Positions 14,516 to 26,840 of a DNA stretch of 64,000 nucleotides are shown in pieces (the stretch's first letter is position 1; the number at the start of each line of letters is the position of its first letter). Below the pieces are notes generated by a model. That model made no database searches, was not told the DNA's origin, and worked only from the letters and a program-made list of their open reading frames with translations. The stretch lies in assembly GCA_003339415.1 (NCBI GenBank), contig PDHQ01000108.1:1-64000 (forward strand). Reading direction: 5' to 3'. The stretch is from Ophiocordyceps camponoti-saundersi (nom. inval.). Lineage: Eukaryota > Ascomycota > Sordariomycetes > Hypocreales > Ophiocordycipitaceae. The position numbers and the translations under genes were made by a program.

Positions 14516-14727
14516 TATAATAGTTTTACTAAGAGTGCGATATTAAAATAAGCTAAAGAGGAGTTATAATTAAAGCTATCGAAGAGAGGAAAGAGAGGGG
14601 AGAAAAGCCCCCCTCCTAAGCTAGCTATATACCCCGCGTAATAACTAAGCGCTATCGGGAAAACTTAAATATATCCGCTATAATCCCCCTTATCTAGCTA
14701 CGATTAATTATAGACTAATCTTTTATA
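14516..14727 (+). repeat. B1 3' LTR
   Basis: 212-bp direct copy of 12,948-13,159. It abuts the TATTA target duplication and is preceded by a purine-rich run (about 14,498-14,507) that fits a polypurine tract. Confidence 0.88.
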
Positions 14728-15699
14728 TATTACTAGAATTTATATTATTATTTTTATAAGTAAAAACTTATTAAGCTTAGCTAAGGCCTTAAGATTAGTA
14801 GAATTATAATATTTTAAGATAATATTTAAAGCTTATAAAGCTATACTTATTTATTATTTTAAAGCTAAGTTTTAAGTTTTTTTACTTAATCTTAACTTAA
14901 ATAAAAGGAAGATTAATATTTTATATTACTTAAAGAATATAAAAATATTAAATAAAATCTAGATTATTTTTAAAAATATTTTAAAGTTCTTTTTACGCTT
15001 CTCCCCTTATTAACTAATAAGATAATAAAAAGCTAAGCGGCTATTAAAGGAATATATATATTAAGTTTAAATATAAATAAGAAATAATATATTACTTTTA
15101 GATAAGAAATATATAATAAACCTCCTTTATTAAAATTAGAAAATTAGATAGGAGGATTCTAAAAACTAATTATATATAAAACGCTTTAAGCTTATTTTAT
15201 TTCTTTCTAACTTCTCGCCTTACTTTAATAAGGCGAAGTTACTTAAAAGATATAAGAACTTATTAAAATATTTAAATTTTATAATTATATAACTATATAT
15301 AAGTAAGATTAGTTTTAAAAAGTTTCTTTTTTATAAGTATATATTAGAAATAGTTTCCCTTTTATATTAGTATAAAACTAAACTAAAGAATATTTATTAT
15401 TTACTCCTTTAATACCTTTACTTAATTAAATAGCATAATAAATTACCTTAGCTTATCTCTTTTAATACTAAGCTATATTTAAAGCTTAACTATTATTTAT
15501 TTATAATTATAATTATAAGATAGATATTTTAATATATTAACTTATATTAGTTTTAACTTATTAACTTATTTTATATTAACACTTTTAAGTTTAACTAAAA
15601 CTAGATATAGTTTTATTTTATATAAATTATTATAATTATAATATTATTAATCTACTTACCTTATTTATAATTTACTTTATATTTTAAGAGAACTTATAT

Positions 15700-16216
15700 T
15701 TATTATATTTAAGTTATTATTCTCTTCCTTATTTAATAACTTTTTAACTTTTCTAGCCCCTTTATTAATAAAAGTAATAATAAATTAACGCTAGCCTTAA
15801 GATATAAGCTTATTTAATATAAAGCTACTAATATTTAAAATAAGGCGCGTTTTACTTAGAGTTATTATAAGTATAATAGCTTATAATAAACTTAATATAA
15901 TAGTTAGCTATAATATAATTACTTACTATTATAATAAGCTTAAAGTAATAATTAGCTAAAATATAATTATTTATTACTAAGATAAACTTAAAGTAAAAAC
16001 TAGATTTAATATAGCTATAAGGTATAAGCTATTAAGGGTAGTTATTATTAGCGTTAGCTTATTATCCTTATTAAAAATAACTTAATCGATTTTAAAATTT
16101 TTAAGCATTTTAGCGATAGCTTATAACTGCTAAGCCCCCCGCGCTTTTTTAATACTTTACGAAGGTATAGCTTTAGCTAATTCTTTTCTAATAATTCTAA
16201 GTTAGTAAGAGGTAAG
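15700..16216 (-). other. E2 3' region, part before the L insertion
   Basis: Reverse-complement homologue of E1 from about 2,860 down to 2,345. It continues at 45,595 when L and one copy of its GTAAG target duplication are removed. It carries the C-terminal half of the antisense frame seen in E1 (minus strand here) and is more mutated than E1. Assigning it to a real antisense gene is uncertain. Confidence 0.6.
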
Positions 16217-16430
16217 TATTAGACGAGCTGTTTAACACTAATATTATAGGGGTCCTAAAAAGGAGTATATTATCGTAATGCTTTTTATACTATTATATAA
16301 AGAGGATAGCTATCTAAATACTTATTCGAATAAACGTATAAAGTATTAATTAAGGAATATATAAAGTAAGGAGTAATATTATAAGATTAGAAAAATCTTA
16401 TATAAAGAGTCTTACTAACTTAAGTAAGCT
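16217..16430 (+). repeat. L left LTR, first 214 bp
   Basis: Matches 45,313-45,526 throughout. The hAT inserted after position 16,430, and the LTR resumes at 31,644. The last eight bases (16,423-16,430, AGTAAGCT) are one copy of the hAT target duplication. Fewer bases are mutated here than in the right LTR (for example GACGAGCTG against the AT-richer equivalent near 45,320). Confidence 0.88.
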
Positions 16431-16575
16431 TAGGGTTTAAAATTAGTTAGTAACTTTTTAGTCTTTTTTTAGTTAGTCCGGACTAACTAACTAAAGTCCT
16501 TATAGTAACTAATTTTAGTTAGTTACTTTTAGTCTTTAGTTAGTTAGTAACTAACTAAAGACTAAAAAATTAGTC
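16431..16575 (+). repeat. hAT left TIR and subterminal TTAGTTAG cluster
   Basis: The 20-bp TIR is followed by many short copies of TTAGTTAG/CTAACTAA in both orientations, including a perfect 22-bp palindrome at 16,469-16,490 centred on CCGG. The same motif fills the other end (31,455-31,625). Clustered short subterminal motifs are the usual binding sites of hAT transposases. The motifs contain no CA or TG, which may explain why they stand out unmutated. Confidence 0.85.
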
Positions 16576-17649
16576 CCTATTATTAATTATTTTTTTTATA
16601 TTTTTAAAAAAGATCTTATTAAAAGCGCTTCTTAATAGTATTTTTTTATAATTTTAGCTATTTTACTTATTTTTTAATAAAAGGTTAAAGATAATACTTC
16701 TTTAAAAAATATTTTTTAAAAATATTAAAAAGAAAAAAAACCTTAGTAAATTATATAATAGTAAATAATAATCTAAAGAAAAAAATAGGTATTATTATAG
16801 CTAAAAACTACCTTTTTATAATTTTATTTACTTTTTTAAAATTATTATAAAAATGTTAATAGAAAGAATATAGTTATTTTAAGAATTTATTATAAGTACT
16901 AAATAATATTATTTTAAAGGCTTTTAAGATTTATATTACTTAAAATATTATATCTTATAAGGCTAGAATTTCTTTCTATTTTTAAATAAATTATTAAAAA
17001 AGATAATAAATATTTTATTTACTACCTTATACTAGGTACTAAAAATACTAATATTTATTTTAAAAGCTTAATTAAAGAGAAAAAAATAATATAAAAGTTT
17101 AGTTAGAAAGAAAAAGGTCTCCTTTACGTAATATCCTTTTTTTAAGTTAGTAAGCTTATTATAGCCCTAGTTATAAATTATTTTCTATTTTTTTACCCTT
17201 TTTTCCTTACTAAGTTATTTTTTAGTATAGTAAACTAAGATATAGATAAAATTTTTATTTTTTATAAAAATAACTTTTTTAATAATAAGGTTAAAAATGA
17301 AAATTAAATATTCTTAGGTAATAGATTTTTTAAGCTTTCTTATAAGATTTTTTACTTAAAATTATAACTATTAATTTAATTTTATTTATATTATTAACTT
17401 TAAAAGACTTCCCTTATTTAAATAAATGATTTAATAGAAAAGCTAATAATAGCCGTAAAATTATAAAGAAAATATAGCTTATAGCTTTAAAGTATATATA
17501 ACTTTTTACTTTTTTAATTTTTTTTTATTTACCTTTATATCTTTTTTATAGAATATATTAAATTTAGGGAATAAGTAGCTATTTTATATAATTATTCTTT
17601 TAACTTATATAATATTATATTAGCTTAGAAATATACGTTATAGAAAATA

Positions 17650-18200
17650 TAAGTAAGCTTCTAAAGCTAAAGTAATTTTTTTTATACTTTTAAATTATAT
17701 TTTATTATACCCTATACCTTTTTTAAACTTACTTAAGTTATAAAGAGTATTTTACCCCGCGGGGGGTACTTAGTACGCGGCATATAACTTAGTAAGTAGT
17801 AAAAATATATTTCTCTTTTTTTAAGAATTTATTTAAAATAGATAATAAATAGCTAAAAATCTTTTTAAAAATATATTAGATAGCTTAAGCTTTTATCAAT
17901 TTTATATTTATTTTCTTTACTTTTTTTATTGCTTTTTCCTAGTTTTTTTCTTAAGTTAATAGAAAAAAGCTCTTTATACCTACCCCTCTTTATAAGTAAT
18001 ATAAGGTTTTAAGTAAACCTTTAAACCTTACTACTAAAAAATATTCTAAAAATATAAAAAAGGTATATTTTAGAAAAGTAAGTTTACAACTAAATACGTA
18101 GTATAAGGCGCCTTTTCTAGCGTATTACTAAGTACCCTTACTTACTTTCCCTATACTTAGAAAAATTTCTAAAGTCTCCCTTTTTTTTTTAATAACTTAA
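17650..18200 (+). repeat. internal direct duplication H1 of the hAT
   Basis: Aligns with 27,580-28,110. The best-conserved parts are the block around the CCCCGCGG-type GC island (17,757 and 27,680) and the stretch around 17,960-18,160. The two copies would be about 1.45 kb apart if LINE C were absent. Function unknown; it may be a duplicated leader or N-terminal segment. Confidence 0.7.
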
Positions 18201-18229
18201 TAGTTTTATAAGATAACCTTAACTTTAAA

Positions 18230-18865
18230 TTCCTCTATTACTCTTAATTTTAACCCGATAAAGATAAAAAGAGTATCTTAAAGAAGCTTTTTTACTAAAG
18301 AATAAGATAAGGTTATTTATTAGTACCGTTACCTCTTTAGGCTTTATTAAAATAGCTTAAGAAGCGACTCCCCCCTTAATTAATTAAGGTAAGCTACCTT
18401 AAAAAAGCTTTATAATTAAAAATACTAATTATTTTTAGCTATTATAATTATATAGAAGAGAATTAAGCGTATTAAGTTATAATACGCTAAGCGATCTAGG
18501 CCTTTTCCTCGAAAAATAAGTAAAAAGTTAGAAAAAAAATAGAAAAAAAATATAAAAGCGTAGAAAAAAGCTTATAAAATAGCTAGAAAATAAGCGGAAA
18601 AAGTAGGAGAACCTTATTATAATATAAAACCTAAAGATAATAAAATACTAGTATAGGAATAGTATATAGAAAAGTTTATTAAAAATATTTATAATAAGAT
18701 ATTATAGTTTATTTATAATAAAAGCTTATCTTTCTTATTAAAATTTTAATAAAATAATTTAAATAATAAAAGTAATATAAGCCTTTTAAGTAGATTTTTA
18801 GATTTTTTTTTAAAATAATTAAGAGTTTTAAAAATACTTTCTATTTATTAGCTTATTTAAAAAAT
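18230..18865 (+). pseudogene. lysine-rich coding relic in the hAT, unidentified
   Basis: One plus-strand frame around 18,490-18,800 has few stops and reads as a basic protein rich in Lys and Gln. It lies between the H1 duplication and the point where LINE C inserted, and may continue at 27,357. I do not recognise the product. It could be an extra ORF of the hAT or part of an older insertion. Confidence 0.3.
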
Positions 18866-18951
18866 TATAAATTACTAGTAAAATAACCTTTTACGAAAAC
18901 GGGACAGGACCTATTACTTAATCTTTCGCTTTTTACTATATATTTATTACC

Positions 18952-19913
18952 GAGAAGAAGTTAATAGCGCCCGCGGCGGCTTCGGCCGGGGCCTAAGGGG
19001 TAGGCAACGCGCCTATAATCGTAGATAGGGGTACGCGGGGACTAGGATAGTCCTTATAATACCCCTAGTCCGGCTAAGGATAATATAATAATAGCGTTAG
19101 AATAGAAGGAGAAGCAGAGTAAGTACGGGACCTTTATAATAGCGATATAAAGGAAGCTTATAATAAACTAGCCGCGGTAGTGCTTACCGTAGCGTTCTCT
19201 AATACTTAAAATATTATAATAGCTTTTAAAGCTAAACTCCGTAAGAAATTCGTAACCTTTTTAGATTAGAATATTACTTAACTTTTACTTAAAATTATTA
19301 AGTTAATTAAGAAGATAGTTACTTAAGCTATATAGAAAGCACTCTTATAAATTATTAGCTTTAATATTAGTTTAACTTAGCTATTATAAGCTTCCGTAGC
19401 TATTATTAGCAGTATAGTAATTAAACTTATTCTTAGTTACTTCGATAAAAAAGTTATTATATTTATAAAAAATATTATAATCGATATAAATACCTTATAG
19501 CTAACCTTATAAGAGATTATATAAGCTACGAATATAGTATTAAAATATAAAGCTATATTAGCTATAAGATAACTTTTTAGTAAAGATATAATAGTTATAT
19601 TCTATCTAAAATATAAGAGACGAGTAAGCTTAATTAAGTAAATCCTTATTATTTTTAGTAAAAGGGTAGTTTATAGCTAAAAAACCTTCTTTATTATAGC
19701 GAAGGGAGTATAAGTAAGGGCCGCTTATAATAACTAAAATATACTCTTATAATAAATTAAGAAATATAATAAAGTTAATATTACCTAAGTTTAAGCGCTC
19801 TAGCTTTATAATAAAGAAGCTACGCGTACTTATATTATCTTAGGAATTACTAATATAATAAACACTAATAAACTTATATAAAATAACTTAATTATAAATA
19901 TAGAAATCTCCTA
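18952..19913 (+). pseudogene. LINE C ORF1 (Gag-like), upstream part
   Basis: Plus-strand frame of about 320 codons with about 29 stops, all possible former Gln/Trp codons. The start is rich in Ala/Gly and CpG (18,955-19,130), followed by an acidic and then a hydrophobic/basic domain as in fungal LINE Gag proteins. R1 interrupts it at 19,913, and the frame resumes in the same phase at 21,657 (21,643 counting the duplicated target). No ATG is preserved; the start is placed at the first convincing codons. Confidence 0.75.
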
Positions 19914-21640
19914 GCCCCGGAGCTAGACTATCTTAACTATATATAAGGTATTAACTTAACTGCGTAAAGCGTAGGGCCGACTACGCTTACTATAGCTGCG
20001 GCCTCGGCCGCGGCCTTAACCTTAACTATAATTATAAGCGTAAACTAAAGCTACCTACTCCTCCTTTACCGCTAGCTCCTCCTCCCTACCGGACGCGGTA
20101 TAATTACTAACTAGCGTTATAAAGTTTTCGTTATTAGATATATTATTAACTAGACTATCTTAAATAAGATTAGAGATCTCTTTATAAGGAGGCGGTGCGG
20201 TTATAATACGGGCGCTAGTAATATCCTCCCTAATAGTAAGGGTAACCTTAACGCTTAGGGTAAAAGTAGTCTTAAGCTTATTAAGCTTATTAGCCTTTAA
20301 CTTAAACTTAGACTTAATAAGTACTAAGGCGGAAGCGGAATTAATAATAAAAGGCGGAGTATAAAGGATAGGAGGATAATTAATAAGAGATAGGCTCCCT
20401 TATAAGCTAGCTTTATTCTCGGTAATATAGCGGATATAATATAGCTCCTTAATTAACTATTTAAAAAAGTTAATTACTTATATATAAAAAATATACTATT
20501 TTTATATTTAAGCTAATATAGTAATAATAAGTTAGTTAGCGCTAGTTAAACTTTTAATTATATTAATAATAAGGTTCTCCTTAATAGTAAGAGGCTATAA
20601 GTTTTAAAGCGGTATATAGCTAATAGCTACTTATATAACTTAATTAGTATAAATATTATTATAACGTATAATAGCGCGGGTCTTTTTAACGCGCTAAATT
20701 ATATTTTTCTATTACGCTTATTAATATAAAACTTACTACGGACTTAATATAACTCTAATATTACTTACTATTTAAGTATTATAATTAAAGCTTAGCTAGT
20801 AAGTAACTTTAACCGTAGCGCGAATAGCTTTAGCTATAGCGGGATTATTAATTAGCTAATACTTAGTATAATTATTCGTATATTTAATATAGGCCGCGCT
20901 TAAATAATTTACCCTAGTTATTAGTAAATATAGATATACGCTAAGGCTAAATATTTACTTTTTTATACTTAATAAAAATTCCTAAAGCTAATAAGCGTAT
21001 TAATATACTCCGCGTAAGATACCGCTTAAGGAAAGTTAGGTTTAGCGGGTATTTTACTCCGGTATAGGTTAGCTATAAACTAGTTACGCGCGCTAAAAAT
21101 TACTTATATAGTTAAAATTATTAAAAAAATAATAAAATAACGACGGCCCGCTTATATTAGTAAAAGTAACCCCCCCCTTTTTTATATACCTTTAGGCCTT
21201 AAGTTATTAATTTATAAAAACTAACTTCCTAATTAAGAAGGCTTCCTAATTAGGAAGGCTTAAAAAAAGGTATATACTTAGGTACGTATTATACGTAGAG
21301 GAGGTACGTAGCTATATACTTAAGGGTTAAGTAGTATATACTTAGAGGTTAGGGAGGTACGTACTAGTATATATAAGTAATATATACTACCGCTATTATT
21401 ATCTTTTCCTTATCTTATTTATTTTTCCTTATCTTTCCTTACGTTATATAATATTACTATAACTAACGGTTACTTTCTTTATACGCGTAAAGCGCTTAGC
21501 CTAGCCCTAAGCTAAACGCGGTCTTATTATATAGCGGGGGGTTTTACCTCTTTTAGGAGGGTTTTTCCTACTTAACTTACTACTAAGGTTCTAGTAGCTA
21601 CTTCTATAGCCTCTAAAGTATTATAATAATAATAATAATA
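19914..21640 (+). mobile_element. R1: 5'-truncated LINE C copy inserted into LINE C ORF1
   Basis: The 1,727 bp align over their full length to the 3' end of LINE C (about 25,627-27,341) and end in the same TAATAATAA tail. An exact 16-bp target duplication, ATATAGAAATCTCCTA, lies at 19,898-19,913 and 21,641-21,656. Removing R1 and one duplicate restores ORF1 in frame. This is a textbook 5'-truncated LINE insertion. It contains only the 3' region, hence no RT, but it carries the antisense frame. It is less mutated than the matching part of LINE C. Confidence 0.93.
19935..21127 (-). pseudogene. protein-like antisense frame in R1
   Basis: On the minus strand about 400 codons contain only about 37 stops, against roughly a quarter of codons in one plus frame read over part of it. 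The reading is hydrophilic, with an acidic patch (REEELAVKEE) and then an Arg-Gly run (GRGRGR) followed by basic residues near the end. The same frame exists in LINE C at 25,640-26,840. No family recognised; it resembles an RNA-binding tail. It lies opposite to the LINE coding strand. Confidence 0.45.
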
Positions 21641-21656
21641 ATATAGAAATCTCCTA

Positions 21657-22255
21657 TATAAAAGTTTATAATAATATAGTATAACCCCGATAATATTATT
21701 AATATTACTAATATAAGTATATAGTAAAATATTATTAAAAATAGCTATATTATAAAATATATATAGCTATAGCGTACTTAGAAAGAAAAAGTATATATTT
21801 AGCCTTTACTAAAACTAATACTAAAAACTATATCTTATATAAGGGGAACTACGCCTTATAATCCTAAAACTACTTTACCGTAAAAATATATTAAGACTAA
21901 ATATATAGTAACTATATATACTAACCTTATAAGTTTTAGGATTACTTTTAGCTAACCTAATTTTAAATTAGTAATAGCTTTATTAAAATTTAATCTCGGA
22001 AGCGGTTACGCGCGGCCCTTATATAGTTATAAGCTATACTTCGCTTTAATATAAACGATAAGCCCGCTTTAGCACCGAAAAAGGGCTAAGGCGGGAGTAG
22101 CGTTACCCCTAAACCTTATAGCGGATAAGGTAGCGGTAGAGCTTAGGGAACTTATCCTCCCCCTCCTACCTTTTCCCCCTTTATTATACCCTCCTCCGCC
22201 CCCTTCCCCGCCCCTCTTTCTGCCCCCTCCTCTACTCTAATATAATTATAAACTT
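21657..22255 (+). pseudogene. LINE C ORF1, zinc-knuckle part
   Basis: Continues 18,952-19,913 in the same phase. From about 21,680 to 21,890 the spacing of three zinc knuckles can be traced, with Cys and His almost all replaced by Tyr, as RIP predicts. A Pro/Ser/Ala-rich tail follows (about 22,140-22,240). The protein would bind the element RNA. ORF2 begins right after, in another phase. Confidence 0.75.
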
Positions 22256-22261
22256 CTACCT

Positions 22262-25200
22262 TCCTTACTCCTAATAAAAATTAAAACCCTTTTTTAAAAT
22301 ATATAAAAGCGTAACTATCTTATTTATATTATACTTTATAGCCTTATTAGCTATAATTTTATTTATTTATAGAAATTATAACGTAACTAATTTAGACGCT
22401 CTCCGCTTCTTAATATCTTACTATATAAACTTATAAACTCTAATAATTAAGCGATTTTCTATATTTATAAATAACTAAACCCCTCTTTTTAAATACTTCT
22501 TATTATACCTAATATAGCTTCTATCTTTTTTTATACTATACCCTTATTATAAATTATATCTATTTACTTACCCTTATTAGTAATCTAATCTAGCCCCCTC
22601 TTATAACGTAACTTTTTTTACCTTAACTTAACCTTAATAGCTACCTTTTTATATAGCGATTTTAACCTTTACTACCCCTTATAAGATTATTACGAAAAAT
22701 CCTCCTTTAAAATAGCTAACTTCCTCGATCTTATAACTAGCCTCTATCTTAAACTTATTACGCCTCTAAGCGAAGTTACTTAAGAAATATATAATAAACG
22801 AATTAGTATTATTAACCTAGCTTAAGCTACGCTAAATTACTAAGTAATATATTAAGGAAATAACTTTAACTTTATTAGCTCTAATTATATTCTATAAATT
22901 ATTTATATAAATACTAACCTCCGCTTTAATATTATATTAACTAAAATCTAGCGCTTTTTTTACCTAAATATACTCGTAGCTAAGGTATAAAACTAACTTA
23001 AGCTTAAATTATATTATACTTTTATATTTAAAAACTTAAAAGAAGTAGTTACCTTATTATATAAATAGCTAAAAATAATAATAAAGATTATAGTATTATT
23101 ACGCGTTCGTATATACCTTATAGTATAAAATTAGTAAAATTAGGCAATAGCGGCTATTATAGTAGCTACTAAGTAAGCTTAAAAATATTAAAAAGCTAAC
23201 TTTACTAACTTTTACTAATAAAATTATTAAGAAATAATAAAAGCGTAAAAGTTTATAATTAGCGTAGCCCGCTATAGCGCTTAGCGTAATTTCCTTAATA
23301 GTATTTTAATAAACTTAGTAATATTTTAAATAATAAAATATTAAGCCTAGCTCCGGAGCTAAGCTTTACTAAAGCTTATATATATACTAACGCTATAAAA
23401 AAGCCCTAACTTAAACTTAGTATTTACTTTTTTAGATAAAGTAATCTTACTTAGCTAATAATTTTTCCCTATTCTTACCGCCTCGGCCCCTCCTCTTATT
23501 TTAGATAAACCTTTCCCTCCTTTTTATATTAAATATTTAATTATTACTAATAACGTTTACTCTACCTTTTTCTTAATCGCCTTATAGAAGTTTACTAGCC
23601 CCGATAAGATCTTAGTTAAGTACTTAAAAAGATATAAACCCCCCCTTATCTAAGTTTTCTAAAAGATTTTTTAAAGCTATATTAATAGCGGCTATTTCCT
23701 ATTATAATTTAAAGCTTTTAATATTATAATTATCTATAAGGTAAGTAAATTACTAGCTACGTACTATACCTTAAGTAAATATAAGCCGATTTCGCTCCTT
23801 AATATAATAAGGAAAATTTTAAAAATAATTATTATTAGGAAAATAATATCTATAGCGAAAATAGCTAATATTCTCCTAAATAGCTAAATAAGTAATAAGC
23901 TATAACGCTTTACTAATATTATAATTCTTATACTTACTAAAACTATTAAGATTATCTAAAACTAGGGCGGCACCGCCTTACTTTTTTTACTAAACTTTAC
24001 TAAAGCTTTTAACTACGTTTCTTATAATAAGCTAATAGTTATTTTTAATTACTTAAGCTTTCCTAAATAAGTTACGGTATTTATTTATTCTTATCTTACC
24101 GCTAAAACCTCGTAATTTAAGTTTAACTATAAGCTTAGTAACGCTTTCCTAATTTAGTAAGGGGTCCCCTAAAAATCCTTTATATTACTAATCCTTTTCC
24201 TATTATATATATCCTTATTATATTAATATCTAAACTTAATAACTAAACTACTTATAATAAGCTTCGCTAATAATACTAATATATTTAGTATTAAACGCGA
24301 TAAGGCCTAAATACTTTTTTAACTTAAGTAAGCGTAGCGAATTTATAAATAATAAGCCCTTAAGTATAAAATAACCTTTTAGCCGGCTAAAAGTAAGTTA
24401 ATATATTTTATAAAAGCTAGGAAAGCGGATATAACCTAGCTCTAGCTTAGTATAGAAATAGTATAGCTTACGTAGGAGGCGAGACTTTTAGGGGTTTAGC
24501 TATATTATAAATTTTAATAGAAATTCTACTTTTTAAAACTCGCCGCTAAACTTAAGTGCTAATACTTAGCCCTTATTAGGATTATTATATTAATATAAGG
24601 TTATACTTTATTAAAAGTAAAAAAGGTATATATTAAGGCTATTAGATTAATAATTATATTTAGTATATTTTAGTTTACCCCGCTTACGTAACTAAAGGGG
24701 AAACTATATAGCTTTATTATAAAAGCGCTAACTACGGAATAGTTTAAATACTTAAAAGTTATTACTAAAGCTTATAAAGCTACCCCTTTTTATTATATTA
24801 AAGTAAAAGCTTTTATCCCCCCCCTTAACTTATATCTTACTTACTAAATAGCTTATACTTATTACTACTTTTAATATATAAGTATAGTAAACTTTATTTA
24901 TATTATAGTAAAGAAAGCTACTAAGTAAGTTAGATATAAGCGTAAAGGGCGCCTTTATTAATAAAGATATTAAGTATTATAGGACTTAGAGGAATTTTAT
25001 AAAATATAAACTAAACTTAAATTAGAGGCTAGATATATATAACGTAACTTTAATATTAGACTTTAAGAAAAGTAGCTTCTCTAATAATATTCCTAAGAAA
25101 GTAAGCTTAAGAAGTATAAGTAATCTTATAGCTGCCTTATTAATAAACCGCTATAGCTTAAAGCTAAGACCGCTTTATATATTTACGAAAGACTTCCTAA

Positions 25201-25575
25201 ATTTATTAATATAGTACTTATATAACTTTAAACTAAATATATTAAACTTAATTTTTTTCTCTAAGCTTATAAGGTTTTTAAGGTAATTTTAAGATATTAC
25301 TTTTATAATAATAATAATAAAATAATATTATATATCTTTCTTAACTATATTTTTACTTATAAAAATAAGCTACTCTTTAACGCTAACTAATAACTAATAT
25401 AAGATTAGCGTAACCTTATTAAAGCGCTTAATAACCCTTAATTTATAGCTAAACTTATACGCTAGTTTCTTTCGCTTAAATAATTACGCTAATTTAACCT
25501 TATAATATTATTTTACGAAAATAAAATAAATAAAAGAGATAAGGCCTTTAGCCTTATAATAAATATATAAAAACC
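22262..25575 (+). pseudogene. LINE C ORF2: AP endonuclease plus reverse transcriptase
   Basis: About 1,100 codons in one frame. The endonuclease box reads SDFNLYYPL near 22,650 (for GDFNLHHPLWD). RT blocks follow: KYKPISLLN near 23,780, GGTALLFLLNFTKAFNYVS near 23,970-24,030, GVP*KS near 24,160 and the catalytic box FADD read as FANN at 24,263-24,274. A C-terminal Cys/His remnant near 25,290-25,350 fits the zinc motif that closes many fungal LINE ORF2 proteins. The catalytic Asp pair is lost, and stops at former Gln/Trp positions run throughout. Confidence 0.9.
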
Positions 25576-25639
25576 GCTCTATAGCGATAATTTTATTATT
25601 TATCTTACTAGCTACTTACTTAGCCTTAAAGCTAAATTA

Positions 25640-26840
25640 TCTTAATTATATATAAAGTATTAACTTAACCGCGCGAAATATAAGATTAATTACGCTTATT
25701 ATAGCTATAGCTTTAGCCGTAGCTTTAACCTTAACTATAACTATAAATATAAACTAAAGCTACTTACTTTTCCTTTACTAATAGCTTTTTTTCCTTATTA
25801 AATATAATATAATTATTAACTAATATTATAAAGTTTTCGTTACTAAATATATTATTAATTAAATTATCTTAAATAAAACTAAAGATCTCCTTATAAAGAG
25901 GTAGCGCGGTCGCGGTATAAGCGCTAATAATATCCTCTCTAATAGCGAGGGTAACCTTAACGCTTAAGGTAAAAGTAGTCTTAAGCTTACTAAGCTTATT
26001 AGCTTCTAACTTAAACTTAAACTTAATAAGTACTAAGGTGGAAGTAAAATTAAGGATAAAAGGCGGAGTATAGAGAATAAAAGGATAATTAATAAGAGAA
26101 AGGCTCCCTTATAAGCGTATATTATTCTTAATAATATAGCGGATATAGCGTAACTTTTTAGTTAATTATTTAAAAAAGTTAATTACTTATATATAGAAAA
26201 TATATTATTTTTATATTTAGGCTAATATAATAGCGATAAATTAATTAGCGCTAGTTAAACTTTTTATTATTTTAATAATAGGGTTCTCCCTAATAGCGAG
26301 AGGCTATAAGCTTTAAAGCGGTATATAGCTAGTAGCCGCTTATATAACTTAATTAGCGTAAATATTATTATAATATATAATAGCGCGTATCTCTTTAATA
26401 TACTAAATTATATTTTTCTACTATACTTATTAGTATAGGATTTATTATAAACTTAATATAACCTTAATATTACTTATTATTTAAGCGTTATAATCGAAGC
26501 CTAGCTAGTAAGTAACTTTAACTATAGTATAAATAGCCTTAGCTATAATAAGATCGTTAATTAGCTAATACCTAATATAATTATTTGCGTATTTAACGTA
26601 AACTACGCTTAAATAGTTTACCTCGGTTATTAGTAAATATAAGCGCACGCCGGGGCTAAGTATTTACTTTTTTATACTTAATAAAAGTTCCTAAAGCTAA
26701 TAAGCGTACTAATATACCTCGTATAAGATACCGCTTAAGAAAAGTTAAGTTTAGTAAGTATTTTACTTTAGTATAAGTTAGCTATAAACTAATTACGCGC
26801 GCTAAAAATTATTTATATAATTAAAATTACTAAAAAATAA
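25640..26840 (-). pseudogene. protein-like antisense frame in the 3' region of LINE C
   Basis: Homologous to the antisense frame in R1 (19,935-21,127), but with more RIP damage. It occupies most of the 1.7 kb between the end of ORF2 and the 3' tail, on the opposite strand. The RG-rich stretch corresponds to about 25,690-25,740. Whether it was ever expressed cannot be told; the plus strand here is closed in the frame I read. Product unknown. Confidence 0.42.

Larger units (their letters stand above)
12948..14727 (+). mobile_element. short LTR element B1 (1.78 kb), in E2
   Basis: Two 212-bp direct LTRs enclose only 1.36 kb. The target duplication is TATTA at 12,943-12,947 and 14,728-14,732. 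LTR ends read TATAA...TTATA, consistent with original TG...CA after RIP. Directly after the left LTR, TAGC is what remains of a TGGC-type tRNA primer-binding site; a purine-rich tract precedes the right LTR, giving plus orientation. The internal part is too short for Gag-Pol, and I see no conserved protein, so it is a non-autonomous TRIM/LARD-like element. The second copy is at 53,626-55,406. Confidence 0.88.
8560..15690 (+). pseudogene. E2 ORF2: endonuclease-reverse transcriptase, broken by A1 and B1
   Basis: The endonuclease box GDFN now reads SNFN at 9,041-9,052 and is followed by NLYYPL. The RT catalytic box FVDD reads FINN at 12,535-12,546, with both catalytic Asp changed to Asn. The family A retroposon (10,472-12,345) lies between the endonuclease and the RT box, and the LTR element B1 (12,948-14,727) lies downstream of the box. 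Removing both restores colinearity with E1 2,880-6,330. More heavily mutated than E1. Confidence 0.8.
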
